In this document: positions 36,096 through 45,202 of the stretch, in pieces
How positions within the stretch are numbered: the first letter of the stretch is position 1
How the letters are laid out: every line of letters begins with the position of its first letter
NCBI RefSeq assembly: GCF_001308015.1
Contig: NZ_LGYH01000008.1
Coordinates: forward strand, 83,964-147,963
DNA length: 64,000 nt
Origin: Neisseria sp. 83E34
GTDB taxonomy: Bacteria; Pseudomonadota; Gammaproteobacteria; Burkholderiales; Neisseriaceae
Direction: 5' to 3'
The notes under the pieces: generated by a model
Database searches by the model: none
Seen by the model: only the letters and a program-made list of their open reading frames with translations
What the model was told of the DNA's origin: nothing
Translations under genes and position numbers: made by a program

Positions 36096-36656
36096 TTATG
36101 GCAGCCTGTCTGAAAACTTCCAAGCACCTAAATCAAGATTTTCATCAAACAAGTTAATCCTGCCCACTGCCACGCGCACCAAGCGCAGACACGGATAACC
36201 TGCTTTCGCCGTCATCCTGCGCACTTGCCTGTTTTTTCCTTCGCTGATTTTCACTTCCAACCAAAAATCAGGCACTGTCTTGCGCACCCTTATCGGCGGG
36301 TTTCTCGGCCAAAGCAGCGCCGTTTCTTCAACACTCATCACGCGCACTTTGGCGGGTTTGGCCACAAAATCGCCCAAATCCACGCCTTTACGTAAAATAT
36401 CAAGCTTTGCTTCATCCGGCTCGCCTTCCACTTGTGCCCAATATGCTTTTTCCAGCTTGAATTTAGGCTCGGCAATCCGGGCCTGCAAACGCCCGTCGTC
36501 GGTCAGCAAAAGCAAGCCTTCGCTATCAGTATCCAGCCTTCCTGCCGGATAAAAGCCTTTTGCATCAATATAATCTTTTAGCGATTGATGTTTTTCATGA
36601 GGGCTGAATTGGCAAATAACGCCGAAGGGTTTGTTAAAGATAATCAGGTGTGCCAT
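36096..36656 (-). CDS. rluE: 23S rRNA pseudouridine synthase RluE
   Basis: RluE converts U2457 of 23S rRNA to pseudouridine. The 186-residue product has the catalytic Asp in YPAGRLDTDSEGLLLLT and the C-terminal GKNRQVRRMTAKAGYPCLRLVRVAVG. It lacks an S4 domain, as RluE does. It begins FNKPFGVICQFS, matching the family. A degenerate DUS (GCCTGTCTGAA) overlaps its C-terminal end near 36103. Confidence 0.92.
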   Translation of the reverse strand: MAHLIIFNKPFGVICQFSPHEKHQSLKDYIDAKGFYPAGRLDTDSEGLLLLTDDGRLQARIAEPKFKLEKAYWAQVEGEPDEAKLDILRKGVDLGDFVAKPAKVRVMSVEETALLWPRNPPIRVRKTVPDFWLEVKISEGKNRQVRRMTAKAGYPCLRLVRVAVGRINLFDENLDLGAWKFSDRLP

Positions 36657-36869
36657 TGCGGGTTACAGCATAAACAATCAAACAAATATCGCCGGAAACC
36701 TGATACTCCATTGTAAGTTTCACAGCCATAGGCGGATAAACGGTAATATTTTACCTTAAATCTGCGCCGTTAATCCGCCCGATAAAATAAAACAATATTT
36801 GCCAACCTTGCCAAACCACACAACACCCTCTAAAGTTCACCCATCTTACCTTTGAAAGAAAGCAACATC

Positions 36870-37649
36870 ATGTTTTTCGTATTGTCTCCCGCTAAAAACC
36901 TGAATGAAAAAGATCCTGCGCCCACAAAGCATTTCACCCAACCCGAATTGCTGAATCAAGCCGAGGAGTTGATGAAAGAAGTGAAAACACTTGCGCCGCA
37001 GGAGATTGCCGAATTGATGCATGTTTCCGATAAAATCGCCCTGCTCAATGCCGAACGCAATGCCGCATGGCACACGCCTTTCACCCCGGAAAATGCCAAG
37101 CAGGCGGTTTTTATGTTTAACGGTGATGTGTATGAAGGCATTGATGCGCCAAGCCTTGCGCCCAAAGAAATAGACTACCTGCAAAACCATGTACGCCTGC
37201 TTTCCGGCCTCTACGGCCTGCTCCGCCCGCTTGATCTGATGCAGCCTTACCGCTTGGAAATGGGCACACCGTTTGCCAATTCGCGCGGCAAAAACCTTTA
37301 TGAATTCTGGAGCGACCATATTACCGATTTGCTGAATCAAACTTTAAAACAAGCGGATACCGATATTTTGATCAATCTGGCTTCGCAAGAATATTTCAAA
37401 GCCGTCAATACTCGCAAACTCAATGCACGCGTGATTACACCTGTGTTTAAAGATGAAAAAAACGGGCAATACAAAGTCATCAGCTTTTATGCCAAACGTG
37501 CGCGCGGGCTGATGGTGCGTTATGCCGCAGAACACAGCATTACCGAACCGGAAGGTTTGAAAAATTTCGATTACGAAGGCTATGCATTCAATCCTGCCGC
37601 TTCAAACGAAAACGAATGGGTATTTTTGTGCAACGAACAATCCAAATAA
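36870..37649 (+). CDS. yaaA: Peroxide-stress protein YaaA
   Basis: The product of about 259 residues belongs to the YaaA/DUF328 family, which lowers free iron and limits oxidative damage to DNA; the mechanism is not fully known. Recognisable segments are [13 protein letters not shown] at the start, [15 protein letters not shown] sequence in the middle ([14 protein letters not shown]) and [15 protein letters not shown] 36870 is chosen because family members begin at this methionine; the frame upstream opens only with TTG. Confidence 0.93.
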   Translation: MFFVLSPAKNLNEKDPAPTKHFTQPELLNQAEELMKEVKTLAPQEIAELMHVSDKIALLNAERNAAWHTPFTPENAKQAVFMFNGDVYEGIDAPSLAPKEIDYLQNHVRLLSGLYGLLRPLDLMQPYRLEMGTPFANSRGKNLYEFWSDHITDLLNQTLKQADTDILINLASQEYFKAVNTRKLNARVITPVFKDEKNGQYKVISFYAKRARGLMVRYAAEHSITEPEGLKNFDYEGYAFNPAASNENEWVFLCNEQSK

Positions 37650-37730
37650 AAACAAAAAGCTACTTTTACATCCATTAAAAAAGCTTGGCAAAGCGTCGGT
37701 TTTCCGCTAATATCCACGCTTTCAAGAAAC

Positions 37731-37821
<91 letters not shown>

Positions 37822-37845
37822 ATCTTGATTAAAGTTTTACAAACC

Positions 37846-37936
<91 letters not shown>

Positions 37937-37946
37937 GTTATTCAAA

Positions 37947-37980
37947 CAAAGCCCTTGATTATTCAAGGGCTTTGTTCTTT
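37947..37980 (+). terminator. Intrinsic terminator after the tRNA genes
   Basis: CAAAGCCCTTGA (37947-37958) pairs with TCAAGGGCTTTG (37963-37974), loop TTAT, followed by a T-rich tract. It is not made from a DUS. Confidence 0.8.
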
Positions 37981-38016
37981 TTGCGCTGCTTGTTTAATTG
38001 GCTGCTATACTGTCGG

Positions 38017-38022
38017 TATAAT
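38017..38022 (+). promoter_or_regulatory. Candidate -10 box for the CDF exporter
   Basis: TATAAT lies 23 bases before the ATG, with TTTAAT about 18 bases further upstream as a possible -35 element. Confidence 0.4.
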
Positions 38023-38030
38023 CATAATTT

Positions 38031-38042
38031 TTCAGACAGGCA
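38031..38042 (-). repeat. DUS directly before the CDF start codon
   Basis: TTCAGACAGGCA ends two bases before ATG 38045. No other ribosome-binding site is evident; the AGG at 38038-38040 may serve. Confidence 0.85.
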
Positions 38043-38044
38043 TC

Positions 38045-38944
38045 ATGAACACAACCTCTGCCAAGCGCGAATTATTGCTCAAACGCGCAACCACAGCCTC
38101 TGTATGCACCGCCCTTTTCCTCGTGATAATCAAGGCGGCTGCTTGGATTGCCGACGGTTCGGTAAGCGTGTTGGCCAGCATGGTCGATTCGTTAACCGAT
38201 TCGGCGGCCAGCATTATCAATCTGATTGCCGTGCGTTTCTCGCTCAAGCCTGCCGATGAAGACCACCAGTTCGGCCATGGCAAAGCGGAAGGTTTGTCTG
38301 CTATGGTGCAGGCGGCTTTTATCGGCGGCTCTTCCGTGTTTTTAATTTTGAATGCAATCGACCGTATGGTTACGCCACAGCCTCTGGAGCATACCGGCTG
38401 GGGGATTGCCGTGATGGTTGTTTCCATTATCTGCACCTTGGCTTTGGTGAATTTCCAGAAAAAAGTGTTGCAGCAGGTGCAATCCGGTGCGGTTGAGGCA
38501 GACCATTTGCACTATGTTACCGATTTGCTGACCAACGGCGCGGCGATTCTGGCTTTGATTTTGGCAACATTCGGCTGGCTTTGGGTGGACGTGGCGGTGG
38601 GTTTGATCATTGCCGCTTGGGTGATGAAAAGCGCGTGGAGCATTGCGGCAGATGCTTTTAATGTGCTGATGGATAAAGCCTTGTCGGCCGAAATTGTCGA
38701 ACAAATCCGCGCCGCAGCATTATCGGTGGAAGGCGTGGAAGGTGTGCACGATTTGCGCACCCGCGAAGCCGGCGGCAGAAAATTTGTGGACATGCATTTG
38801 GATTTAGACGGCAACATCACGCTAAAAGAAGCACACGATATCGGCTTGCGGGCGGCGGATAAAGTGAAAGCTTTGTTTGATGGCGCGGCGGATGTGATTG
38901 TGCACCATGATCCGGCAGATGATGAAGAATGCATCAAACCGTAG
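38045..38944 (+). CDS. Cation diffusion facilitator metal exporter (FieF-like)
   Basis: An inner-membrane divalent-metal/proton antiporter of 299 residues, with six predicted helices and a cytoplasmic C-terminal domain. Metal-site residues appear in MVDSLTDSAAS (DxxxD, helix 2) and HYVTDLLTN (HxxxD, helix 5). The cytoplasmic domain has VEGVHDLRTREAGGRKFVDMHL. The DxxxD pattern resembles FieF/YiiP, which exports Zn2+ and Fe2+. The start at 38045 (MNTTSAKREL) is chosen because the upstream frame runs through the tRNA terminator and the DUS. Confidence 0.9.
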   Translation: MNTTSAKRELLLKRATTASVCTALFLVIIKAAAWIADGSVSVLASMVDSLTDSAASIINLIAVRFSLKPADEDHQFGHGKAEGLSAMVQAAFIGGSSVFLILNAIDRMVTPQPLEHTGWGIAVMVVSIICTLALVNFQKKVLQQVQSGAVEADHLHYVTDLLTNGAAILALILATFGWLWVDVAVGLIIAAWVMKSAWSIAADAFNVLMDKALSAEIVEQIRAAALSVEGVEGVHDLRTREAGGRKFVDMHLDLDGNITLKEAHDIGLRAADKVKALFDGAADVIVHHDPADDEECIKP

Positions 38945-38966
38945 CATAAAGAATCCGGCAAAATAA

Positions 38967-39017
38967 AATGCCTGTCTGAAAAGCTTCTTGAAAGCTCAAG
39001 CTTTTCAGACAGGCATT
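38967..39017. terminator. Extended inverted DUS pair
   Basis: The DUS arms at 38969-38980 and 39004-39015 are lengthened by AAGCTT on both inner sides, giving a stem of about 20 bp with an 11-base loop. It separates the convergent CDF and ABC-permease genes. Confidence 0.8.
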
Positions 39018-39031
39018 AGTCAAATCTTCTA

Positions 39032-39781
39032 TCAACCGCGTTTCCACCAGCTCCCGAGTTTGCGCGCGCCACCGTCGAGCGCCCAGCCGATTAAGCCGAT
39101 CAACACAATGGCTGCCATCAATTCCGAATAGGCCAGCCTATCGCGTGTATCCAAAATAAAATAACCCAAACCTTCGTTCACGCCCAACATTTCGCAAGGC
39201 ACCAACACCACCCACACGATGCCGATTGCCAAGCGCAGGCCGTTGAGAATATCTCCGGTTACCGCAGGCAGCATGATTTTAAACAGCATCTCGCCTTTAG
39301 TGGCCGAGAGCGAGCGCCCGAGCTCCAACCATTGCTTGTTGATATTTTTTACACCGGCCGCTGTGTTCAGAATAATCGGCCACACTGCGGCAAATGCGAT
39401 CAGGAAATAAATCGGCGCATCGCCTATACCGAACAGCATCACCACCACAGGCATCCACGAAAGCGGCGAAATCATACGCAAAAACTGAAAAGCCGGGCTG
39501 CTCGTCTGCTCCGCTTTAGGCGACAAACCGAGCATAAACCCAACCGGCACACCAATCAGCAAAGCAAAAAACAAACCCACAAACACCCGCTGCAAACTCG
39601 CCCAAATATGCGGCCACAGCTGGCCTTCCGACAACAATGTGCCCAAATTGCCCAAAGCAGGTGCAGGGGCGAGCAGATTGGCCAGCGACATATTCTGTGC
39701 CAGCAGCATTGCCCCTGCCTGCCATACGGCAACCAAAATCAGCAAACCCAGCCCGCCGAGCAGATAATTGTTTAGTTTCAT
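39032..39781 (-). CDS. ABC transporter permease, sulfonate/nitrate/taurine class
   Basis: A 249-residue binding-protein-dependent permease with about six membrane segments. The conserved coupling loop is LGRSLSATKGEMLFKIMLPAVTGDILNGLRL. It resembles SsuC/TauC/NrtB. It is the last gene of a five-gene leftward group, after the ATPase and binding-protein genes. Substrate not determinable from sequence. Confidence 0.87.
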   Translation of the reverse strand: MKLNNYLLGGLGLLILVAVWQAGAMLLAQNMSLANLLAPAPALGNLGTLLSEGQLWPHIWASLQRVFVGLFFALLIGVPVGFMLGLSPKAEQTSSPAFQFLRMISPLSWMPVVVMLFGIGDAPIYFLIAFAAVWPIILNTAAGVKNINKQWLELGRSLSATKGEMLFKIMLPAVTGDILNGLRLAIGIVWVVLVPCEMLGVNEGLGYFILDTRDRLAYSELMAAIVLIGLIGWALDGGARKLGSWWKRG

Positions 39782-39834
39782 GACCTTCCTTTAATGTGCG
39801 TTATCCTGCATATCCGTATTTTTCAGACAGGCAT

Positions 39835-41001
39835 TCAAATCTCAAATATTTCTTTCCTGTTTAAATCCTGCAAACCGAAAGCCTGCATCATTTGAGACTG
39901 CTTTAAAGCCTGCTCTACAAAGCGCGTGTCAAACAATTCTTTCGCCGCTTCGGCCGGATTCAATTCTTGCAGAAACCGGTTTACACCCGCCAAATGGGTT
40001 TCCTGCAAAAGCTTCACCAGCATTTCGCTGTATGATTGGAACGGATAAGGTTGGAAATCAATGCGTTGCTGCTGCCAGCCGGTATGGCGGACGGCACCGT
40101 CGCGCTCGTATTTGCCCCAAACCACCGGCTCGGGCTGCAATACATTACGCAACACTTTCACATCATGCGGGGTGTATTTCTGAATGCCTTGCTTGGCCAG
40201 TAATTCGGCGGTTTCTTCCCGGTGCGTTTTCGCCCACGCGGCCGCTTGCACCAGCGCGTTAACGACCTTTTGCACCCATTCGGGGCGGTTTTCGATATCG
40301 TGGTCGTGCATCATACTCAGGCAGCAGGCGTGGTCTTTCCAAATATCACCGGAAAAGCGTAAAACTTTGCCCACCCCTTTGGCTTCGGCCAAAGCGTTAA
40401 ACGGTTCGGCCACAATAAAGCCTGCAATCTGCTTAGAGGCCAAGCCCGGCACCATATCGGAAGGCGGCATCACGGTCAGCCTCACCTGCCCTGCCTGAGG
40501 ATTTTTCTCCACTATTTGCAAACCTGCTTTGCGTATCATCTGCTGCACAATCACATTGTGTATCGAATACCAAAACGGAATCGCCACCGTTTGCCCCTGC
40601 AAATCCTGCACGCTTTGGATATCGGTGCGCACGGTCAGCGCGGAGCCGCAGGTGTGGTTCCACATCAGCGCGCGCACGGGCGCTTGGCTGCCGTAACGCA
40701 TCCACACGCTCATGGGCGAGAGCACATGGATCAGATTGACCTGGCCGCTTAAAAACGCCTCCACCAAGCTGGCCCACGAGCGGAACAACACCGGCTTGAC
40801 CGCCGCCACGCCATTTCGTTCAAACATGCCTTTGCCGTGTGCCACCAAGAGCGGCGTGGCATCGAGAATCGGCAGATAGCCTATGTTTAAAGGCGCATCC
40901 GGGTTGGCGGAGGCGCGGTTGGAACAGGCTTGCAGCAACGGCAAGGCTGCACCGGCGGCAAACAAGGCGGAAAGTTTGAGAAAATCGCGGCGTGAATGCA
41001 T
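39835..41001 (-). CDS. ABC transporter substrate-binding protein with Tat-type signal
   Basis: The product of about 388 residues is of the NMT1/SsuA-like class (nitrate, sulfonate, taurine, or thiamine-precursor binders). The ATG at 41001 is chosen because it yields MHSRRDFLKLSALFAAGAAL, a twin-arginine (SRRDFLK) signal, followed by a lipobox LLQAC. The binding domain starts LNIGYLPILDATPLLVAHGKGMFERNG. Export by Tat would imply folding, perhaps with a cofactor, before transport. It lies 33 bases beyond the ATPase gene. Confidence 0.85.
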   Translation of the reverse strand: MHSRRDFLKLSALFAAGAALPLLQACSNRASANPDAPLNIGYLPILDATPLLVAHGKGMFERNGVAAVKPVLFRSWASLVEAFLSGQVNLIHVLSPMSVWMRYGSQAPVRALMWNHTCGSALTVRTDIQSVQDLQGQTVAIPFWYSIHNVIVQQMIRKAGLQIVEKNPQAGQVRLTVMPPSDMVPGLASKQIAGFIVAEPFNALAEAKGVGKVLRFSGDIWKDHACCLSMMHDHDIENRPEWVQKVVNALVQAAAWAKTHREETAELLAKQGIQKYTPHDVKVLRNVLQPEPVVWGKYERDGAVRHTGWQQQRIDFQPYPFQSYSEMLVKLLQETHLAGVNRFLQELNPAEAAKELFDTRFVEQALKQSQMMQAFGLQDLNRKEIFEI

Positions 41002-41037
41002 GATGTTGATCTTTATATCTATTGTTTTCAAATGGTT

Positions 41038-41064
41038 TTCAGACAGGCATCATGCCTGTCTGAA
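41038..41064. repeat. Back-to-back DUS pair between ABC genes
   Basis: Inverse DUS at 41038-41049 and forward DUS at 41053-41064 meet with almost no spacer, giving a near-perfect 27-base palindrome between the ATPase and binding-protein genes. Confidence 0.85.
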
Positions 41065-41068
41065 TAAT

Positions 41069-41866
41069 TCAAATCACAAAATCCACGGTTTTGGTTTGCG
41101 ATGTATTTTGTTGTGCCCGATGCAGGCTTTGCAGGATTTCCACCCTCAATTCATTCATTTCCAATAATTTATTATGCCGAGGAAAACATTGCTCTGGCTT
41201 CCAACTGCCGATGATGCGGCCGGGCATTTGGCCGATTAACACAATGCGGTCTGAGATCAGCATGGCTTCATCAATATCATGGGTTACCATCACGGCGGCG
41301 GTTTGGTGTTTTTGCACGATTTCGCGCAGCAAATCCTGCATTTGCGCACGAATCACTTCATCCAGCGCGGAAAAAGGCTCGTCAAGCAGCAGCACTTGCG
41401 GCTTACGCGCCAGTGCACGCGCCAGCGCCACACGCTGCGCCATACCGCCGGAAAGTTCCGACGGGAATTTGTCGGACGCATGGCTCAAGCCCACTTCTAC
41501 CAGCGCGGCTTCGATACGGTTGTTCAACTCGGCTTTGTCGATGTGCGGCTGTTTTTTAAAGTCCAAACCAAACGCCACATTGTCGCGCACGTTCAGCCAC
41601 GGCAGCAAAGAAGCTGTTTGAAACACAAACCCGACACGCGGATGAGGCTTTTCCACTGCTTCGCCCAACAGCGATACCTCGCCTTTAAGCGGGCGGTTGA
41701 GCCCGGCCAAAATGCGCAAAAGCGAAGATTTTCCCACCCCGCTGGGGCCGAGCAGGCTTACCAGCTCGCCTTGCCCGGCTGCCAAAGAAAAGTCTTGCAA
41801 AATGGTTTTCAAGCGGCCTTGTTCCTGATAGCCGAGGGAAAGGTTTTGAACGGAAAGTGCGGTCAT
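41069..41866 (-). CDS. ABC transporter ATP-binding protein, sulfonate/nitrate/taurine class
   Basis: A 265-residue ATPase with Walker A LLGPSGVGKSSLLR, a Q-loop region (GFVFQTASLLPW), signature LSGGMAQRVALARAL, Walker B VLLLDEPFSALD and the H-loop MVTHDIDEAM. The ATG at 41866 (MTALSVQNLSLGY) is taken because the upstream frame would run through a DUS (41888-41899) into the preceding gene. It energises the adjacent permease. Confidence 0.9.
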   Translation of the reverse strand: MTALSVQNLSLGYQEQGRLKTILQDFSLAAGQGELVSLLGPSGVGKSSLLRILAGLNRPLKGEVSLLGEAVEKPHPRVGFVFQTASLLPWLNVRDNVAFGLDFKKQPHIDKAELNNRIEAALVEVGLSHASDKFPSELSGGMAQRVALARALARKPQVLLLDEPFSALDEVIRAQMQDLLREIVQKHQTAAVMVTHDIDEAMLISDRIVLIGQMPGRIIGSWKPEQCFPRHNKLLEMNELRVEILQSLHRAQQNTSQTKTVDFVI

Positions 41867-41934
41867 GATGGAGTGTCCGGTAAACAATGCCTGTCTGAAA
41901 AAAGCAGGCTTGCACCCGCTTATCGTGAAACGCG

Positions 41935-43038
41935 TCAAATCGAAAATTCTTCTCCGCCCATAAATTCCAAATCGCTGATTTCTTTGCGCAGATGCTTTAG
42001 CGCGGGAGTAACGATGGCCACAAACAAGGCTTCGCGCGAGCGGCGTTGCACAGGGCTGCTCATCAGATAGCCTTTCGCGCCGGCATGCAGCGCGGCAGAT
42101 TGCGCCGCATCAAGGCAAAGCTGGGAAGCGTCGGCGCGCGCTTGCAGGGTTTCCAGCAGGTTGGCCTGATTTTGGTAGGACTCGTGCGCCAGCTTTTCGG
42201 TTTTCACTAAAAGCGTGTTGTAGCGTTTGGTTAATTCGTCGAAACCGTGGTCGAGGAAATAATTGGTTTCGCTGCCCACATTCGCCAGCTCGATTTCTTT
42301 CAGACAGGCATCAATAATGCCCGCACCGATGCCGATTTGCAGCAGGATGAAGCCGGTTTTGATGCTTTTGATGAAGTCGGTAAACTGGTCCGGTTCGGCC
42401 AAAACGTCTTCATGCGGTACGAACACATTGTCAAACTTCACTGCAAATGTGCGCGTGCCTTCCAGTGCGCAGAATTCGGGGCAGGCAATCAGCGACACGC
42501 CTTCGCGCTGCGCGCCGGTAATAAACATCACATAGCTGCTGCCGATTTGCGCAGTGTTCGCCCAGATATGGTTTGCACCCAGATTGGATACCCACGGCAG
42601 AATGCCGTTTACCGTGTAGCCGCCTTCCGTTTCCACGGCTTGCAGCAGATGCTCTTCAATGCCAGCCAGATGCTTTACCGTGTTCGACATGCCCGTGCCC
42701 GCCAGCACTTTTGCGCTCAACACATCAGGCAGATAGCGCTTCACCGACTGATTGGGCGTTTGATGCAGATACCAGGCACACGCCGCCTGACACCAGGCGG
42801 AAAACGCCGTGGCACCGCATTCTTTGCCGATTTCGCGCAACACGGCAATCTGCGCCGACAGGCCCAAGCCGCTGCCGCCCTCTTCCGAGCTGCCCACGTA
42901 GGCAAAACCGCCGATTTCACCCAGTTCGCGCATAAACGCTTCGGGATACAGGCCTTTGCGGTCGATATCTTCCGCCAAAGGTTTTAATTTTTGTTGTACA
43001 AGCCCTGCAACTTGATTGAGCAAAGTTTCGCGTGACAT
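41935..43038 (-). CDS. Acyl-CoA dehydrogenase-family flavoprotein
   Basis: A 367-residue protein with the three-part acyl-CoA dehydrogenase fold: an N-terminal helical domain (IGGFAYVGSSEEGGSGLGLSA), a beta domain (GGYTVNGILPWVSN) and a C-terminal four-helix domain. Versions next to sulfonate-type ABC transporters are often flavin-dependent monooxygenases or desulfurisation-type enzymes (SfnB/DszC-like), not true fatty-acid enzymes. A catalytic base cannot be assigned with certainty. A DUS near 42300 encodes IIDACLKEI. It probably acts on the imported compound (inference). Confidence 0.8.
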   Translation of the reverse strand: MSRETLLNQVAGLVQQKLKPLAEDIDRKGLYPEAFMRELGEIGGFAYVGSSEEGGSGLGLSAQIAVLREIGKECGATAFSAWCQAACAWYLHQTPNQSVKRYLPDVLSAKVLAGTGMSNTVKHLAGIEEHLLQAVETEGGYTVNGILPWVSNLGANHIWANTAQIGSSYVMFITGAQREGVSLIACPEFCALEGTRTFAVKFDNVFVPHEDVLAEPDQFTDFIKSIKTGFILLQIGIGAGIIDACLKEIELANVGSETNYFLDHGFDELTKRYNTLLVKTEKLAHESYQNQANLLETLQARADASQLCLDAAQSAALHAGAKGYLMSSPVQRRSREALFVAIVTPALKHLRKEISDLEFMGGEEFSI

Positions 43039-43119
43039 GGTTTCTCCGAAAGTTTGGCCGTGAAATATTATTAGCTCGGGAGTGGTTTCAGACAGGCATT
43101 AAGTGTCTGTGTTTATTGA

Positions 43120-43662
43120 TTAAGCAAACTGTTGCAGCTCGGGGTTTATTTCCGTGCGGGCAAGGTTGTTGGTGTAGTTGCACAAAGTTGCCAAAGCCAC
43201 GCCGAGCACCACTTCTACTGCTTGCTGCTCGTTATAGCCCGCGTCAAAAAACGCTTTTAAAGCCTCGTCAGACACATTGCCTTTATGGGCAATCACCGCT
43301 TGGGTGAAGTCGGATAAAGCATTGAGCTTGGCATCGGCAATCGGCGCTACGGCACGTACGGCTTGGATTTCGTCTTCTTTCAGCAGCTTTTTCAAGATTG
43401 TCAGCTTGGTGTGGCCGGCCACGCAAAATCCACATTCATTAATACGCGCAGCCAAAATCTGCACCACTTCGCGCTCACCCGGAGTGAGAGTGGTGTTGCC
43501 GTTGAGCTTGCCCACTTCCTGATAAAACGCCAAAGCTTCGGGCGAATTGGCCAAAACGCCGATTAAGTTCGGCAAAAAGCCGTTGTTTTTCAGAGCGGCT
43601 TCAACGCGCGGTTTAGCGGCTTCAGGAGCGGTTTCAACAGTGTGTACGGTTAAGCGTGCCAT
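43120..43662 (-). CDS. AhpD-like / carboxymuconolactone decarboxylase family protein
   Basis: The product of about 180 residues has the AhpD-like core with the redox pair CGFC followed by VAGHT, which in peroxidase-type members reduces peroxides through the two cysteines and the nearby His. GAGGA lies eight bases before ATG 43662 but only two before ATG 43668, favouring the former. It heads the leftward group with the flavoprotein and ABC transporter. A role in removing peroxide made by the flavoprotein is possible (inference). Confidence 0.83.
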   Translation of the reverse strand: MARLTVHTVETAPEAAKPRVEAALKNNGFLPNLIGVLANSPEALAFYQEVGKLNGNTTLTPGEREVVQILAARINECGFCVAGHTKLTILKKLLKEDEIQAVRAVAPIADAKLNALSDFTQAVIAHKGNVSDEALKAFFDAGYNEQQAVEVVLGVALATLCNYTNNLARTEINPELQQFA

Positions 43663-43848
43663 ATTCATTTCCTCAAATAAGGTAGGGTTTCAAAATTTCG
43701 CCAATCATATAGATGCCTGTCTGAGAAAAGAAAGAATCAGTTTTTATAAATATAGAACCAAAAGTTATATGAAGAATACCGCCGTTTTACATCCCAACCC
43801 ATGCCTATGCTAAAATCCTTTCCATTTCACGTTTCGTAGAGAACCAAC

Positions 43849-44946
43849 ATGGCTGGCAACACTTTCGGACAAATCTTCACCGTTACCACTTTCGGAGAAA
43901 GCCACGGCGCAGGCCTCGGCTGCATTATCGACGGCTGCCCGCCCGGCCTGGAATTAAGTGAGGCCGACATCCAAACCGATCTCGACCGCCGCAAACCCGG
44001 CACCAGCCGCCATGTAACGCAACGCCGAGAAGCAGACGAAGTGGAAATCCTCTCCGGCGTGTTTGAAGGCAAAACCACCGGCACCCCCATCGCCCTGCTC
44101 ATCCGCAACACCGACCAGCGCAGCAAAGACTACGGCAAAATCGCCGAACAATTCCGCCCCGGCCACGCGGATTACACCTACCGCCACAAATACGGCATCC
44201 GCGATTACCGCGGCGGCGGCAGAAGCTCCGCCCGCGAAACCGCAGCCCGCGTGGCTGCCGGCGCGGTGGCAAAAAAATGGCTGAAAGAAAAATTCGGTGT
44301 GGAAATCGTGTCTTACGTTACCCAGGTCGGCGAACACGCTATTGCGTTTGAAGGCTATGAACACATCGCCGACAACCCGTTTTTTGCCGCCAACCAATCT
44401 CAAATCGCCGAATTGGAAGCGTATATGGACAGCATCCGCAAATCGCTTGATTCGGTAGGCGCCAAGCTGCATATCGAAGCAAAAAACGTGCCGGTAGGTT
44501 TGGGCGAGCCCGTGTTCGACCGCTTGGATGCTGACCTTGCCCATGCGTTGATGGGCATCAACGCCGTGAAAGGTGTAGAAATCGGAGACGGCTTCGACGT
44601 GGTTGCGCAGCGCGGCAGCTTCCATGGCGACGAACTTACTCCGCAAGGCTTTAAATCCAATCATGCCGGCGGCATTCTCGGCGGCATCAGCACCGGCCAA
44701 ACCATCACCGCCAACATCGCCATCAAGCCCACCAGCAGCATCGCCACACCGCGCGAATCTATTGATATCTACGGCAATCCGGTGGAAATCGCCACCCACG
44801 GCCGCCACGACCCTTGCGTCGGCCTGCGCGCCGCGCCGATTGCCGAAGCCATGACCGCGCTCGTGCTGATTGACCACGCCTTGCGCCACCGCGCGCAAAA
44901 CGCCGATGTAAAAGTGGACACACCGGATATCGAGCGTAGAGGTTAA
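43849..44946 (+). CDS. aroC: Chorismate synthase
   Basis: AroC removes phosphate from 5-enolpyruvylshikimate-3-phosphate to give chorismate, using reduced FMN. The 365-residue protein begins [18 protein letters not shown] and has [20 protein letters not shown] and [21 protein letters not shown], all family signatures. GAGA occurs before the ATG. It is single and ends in an inverted DUS pair. Confidence 0.97.
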   Translation: MAGNTFGQIFTVTTFGESHGAGLGCIIDGCPPGLELSEADIQTDLDRRKPGTSRHVTQRREADEVEILSGVFEGKTTGTPIALLIRNTDQRSKDYGKIAEQFRPGHADYTYRHKYGIRDYRGGGRSSARETAARVAAGAVAKKWLKEKFGVEIVSYVTQVGEHAIAFEGYEHIADNPFFAANQSQIAELEAYMDSIRKSLDSVGAKLHIEAKNVPVGLGEPVFDRLDADLAHALMGINAVKGVEIGDGFDVVAQRGSFHGDELTPQGFKSNHAGGILGGISTGQTITANIAIKPTSSIATPRESIDIYGNPVEIATHGRHDPCVGLRAAPIAEAMTALVLIDHALRHRAQNADVKVDTPDIERRG

Positions 44947-44966
44947 ACTTTTGTTTGGAAACTAAA

Positions 44967-45000
44967 AATGCCTGTCTGAAAAAGTTTTCAGACAGGCATC
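44967..45000. terminator. Inverted DUS pair after aroC
   Basis: DUS at 44969-44980 and its inverse at 44987-44998, stem about 15 bp, 20 bases after the aroC stop. Confidence 0.75.
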
Positions 45001-45202
45001 CTTAATTATTTCAACCAGTTACCGTGATAATTAGATTGGGTTTAAAGTATAACAAGTGTGCTATTTTTAACTTGATTGACTATACTTCGAGAAGTAAAAA
45101 AACGAATAAATTAAAGACAGTGGCAGGAGTTGACCGCTAAACAGGCAAAGCAGTGATTCTACCCGTTAACATTCCGTCTAAACACAATATCAGGAGATAA
45201 AC

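Noticed and set aside
43954..44898. Long open frame on the strand opposite aroC
   Set aside because: Composition effect of a GC-rich real gene; the product is glycine/alanine/valine-rich with no recognisable domain, while aroC is unmistakable.
45072..45084. TTGATTGACTATA, identical to the right end of the element at 10.3 kb
   Set aside because: No partner end or body of the element was found nearby, so a solo end or chance match cannot be told apart.
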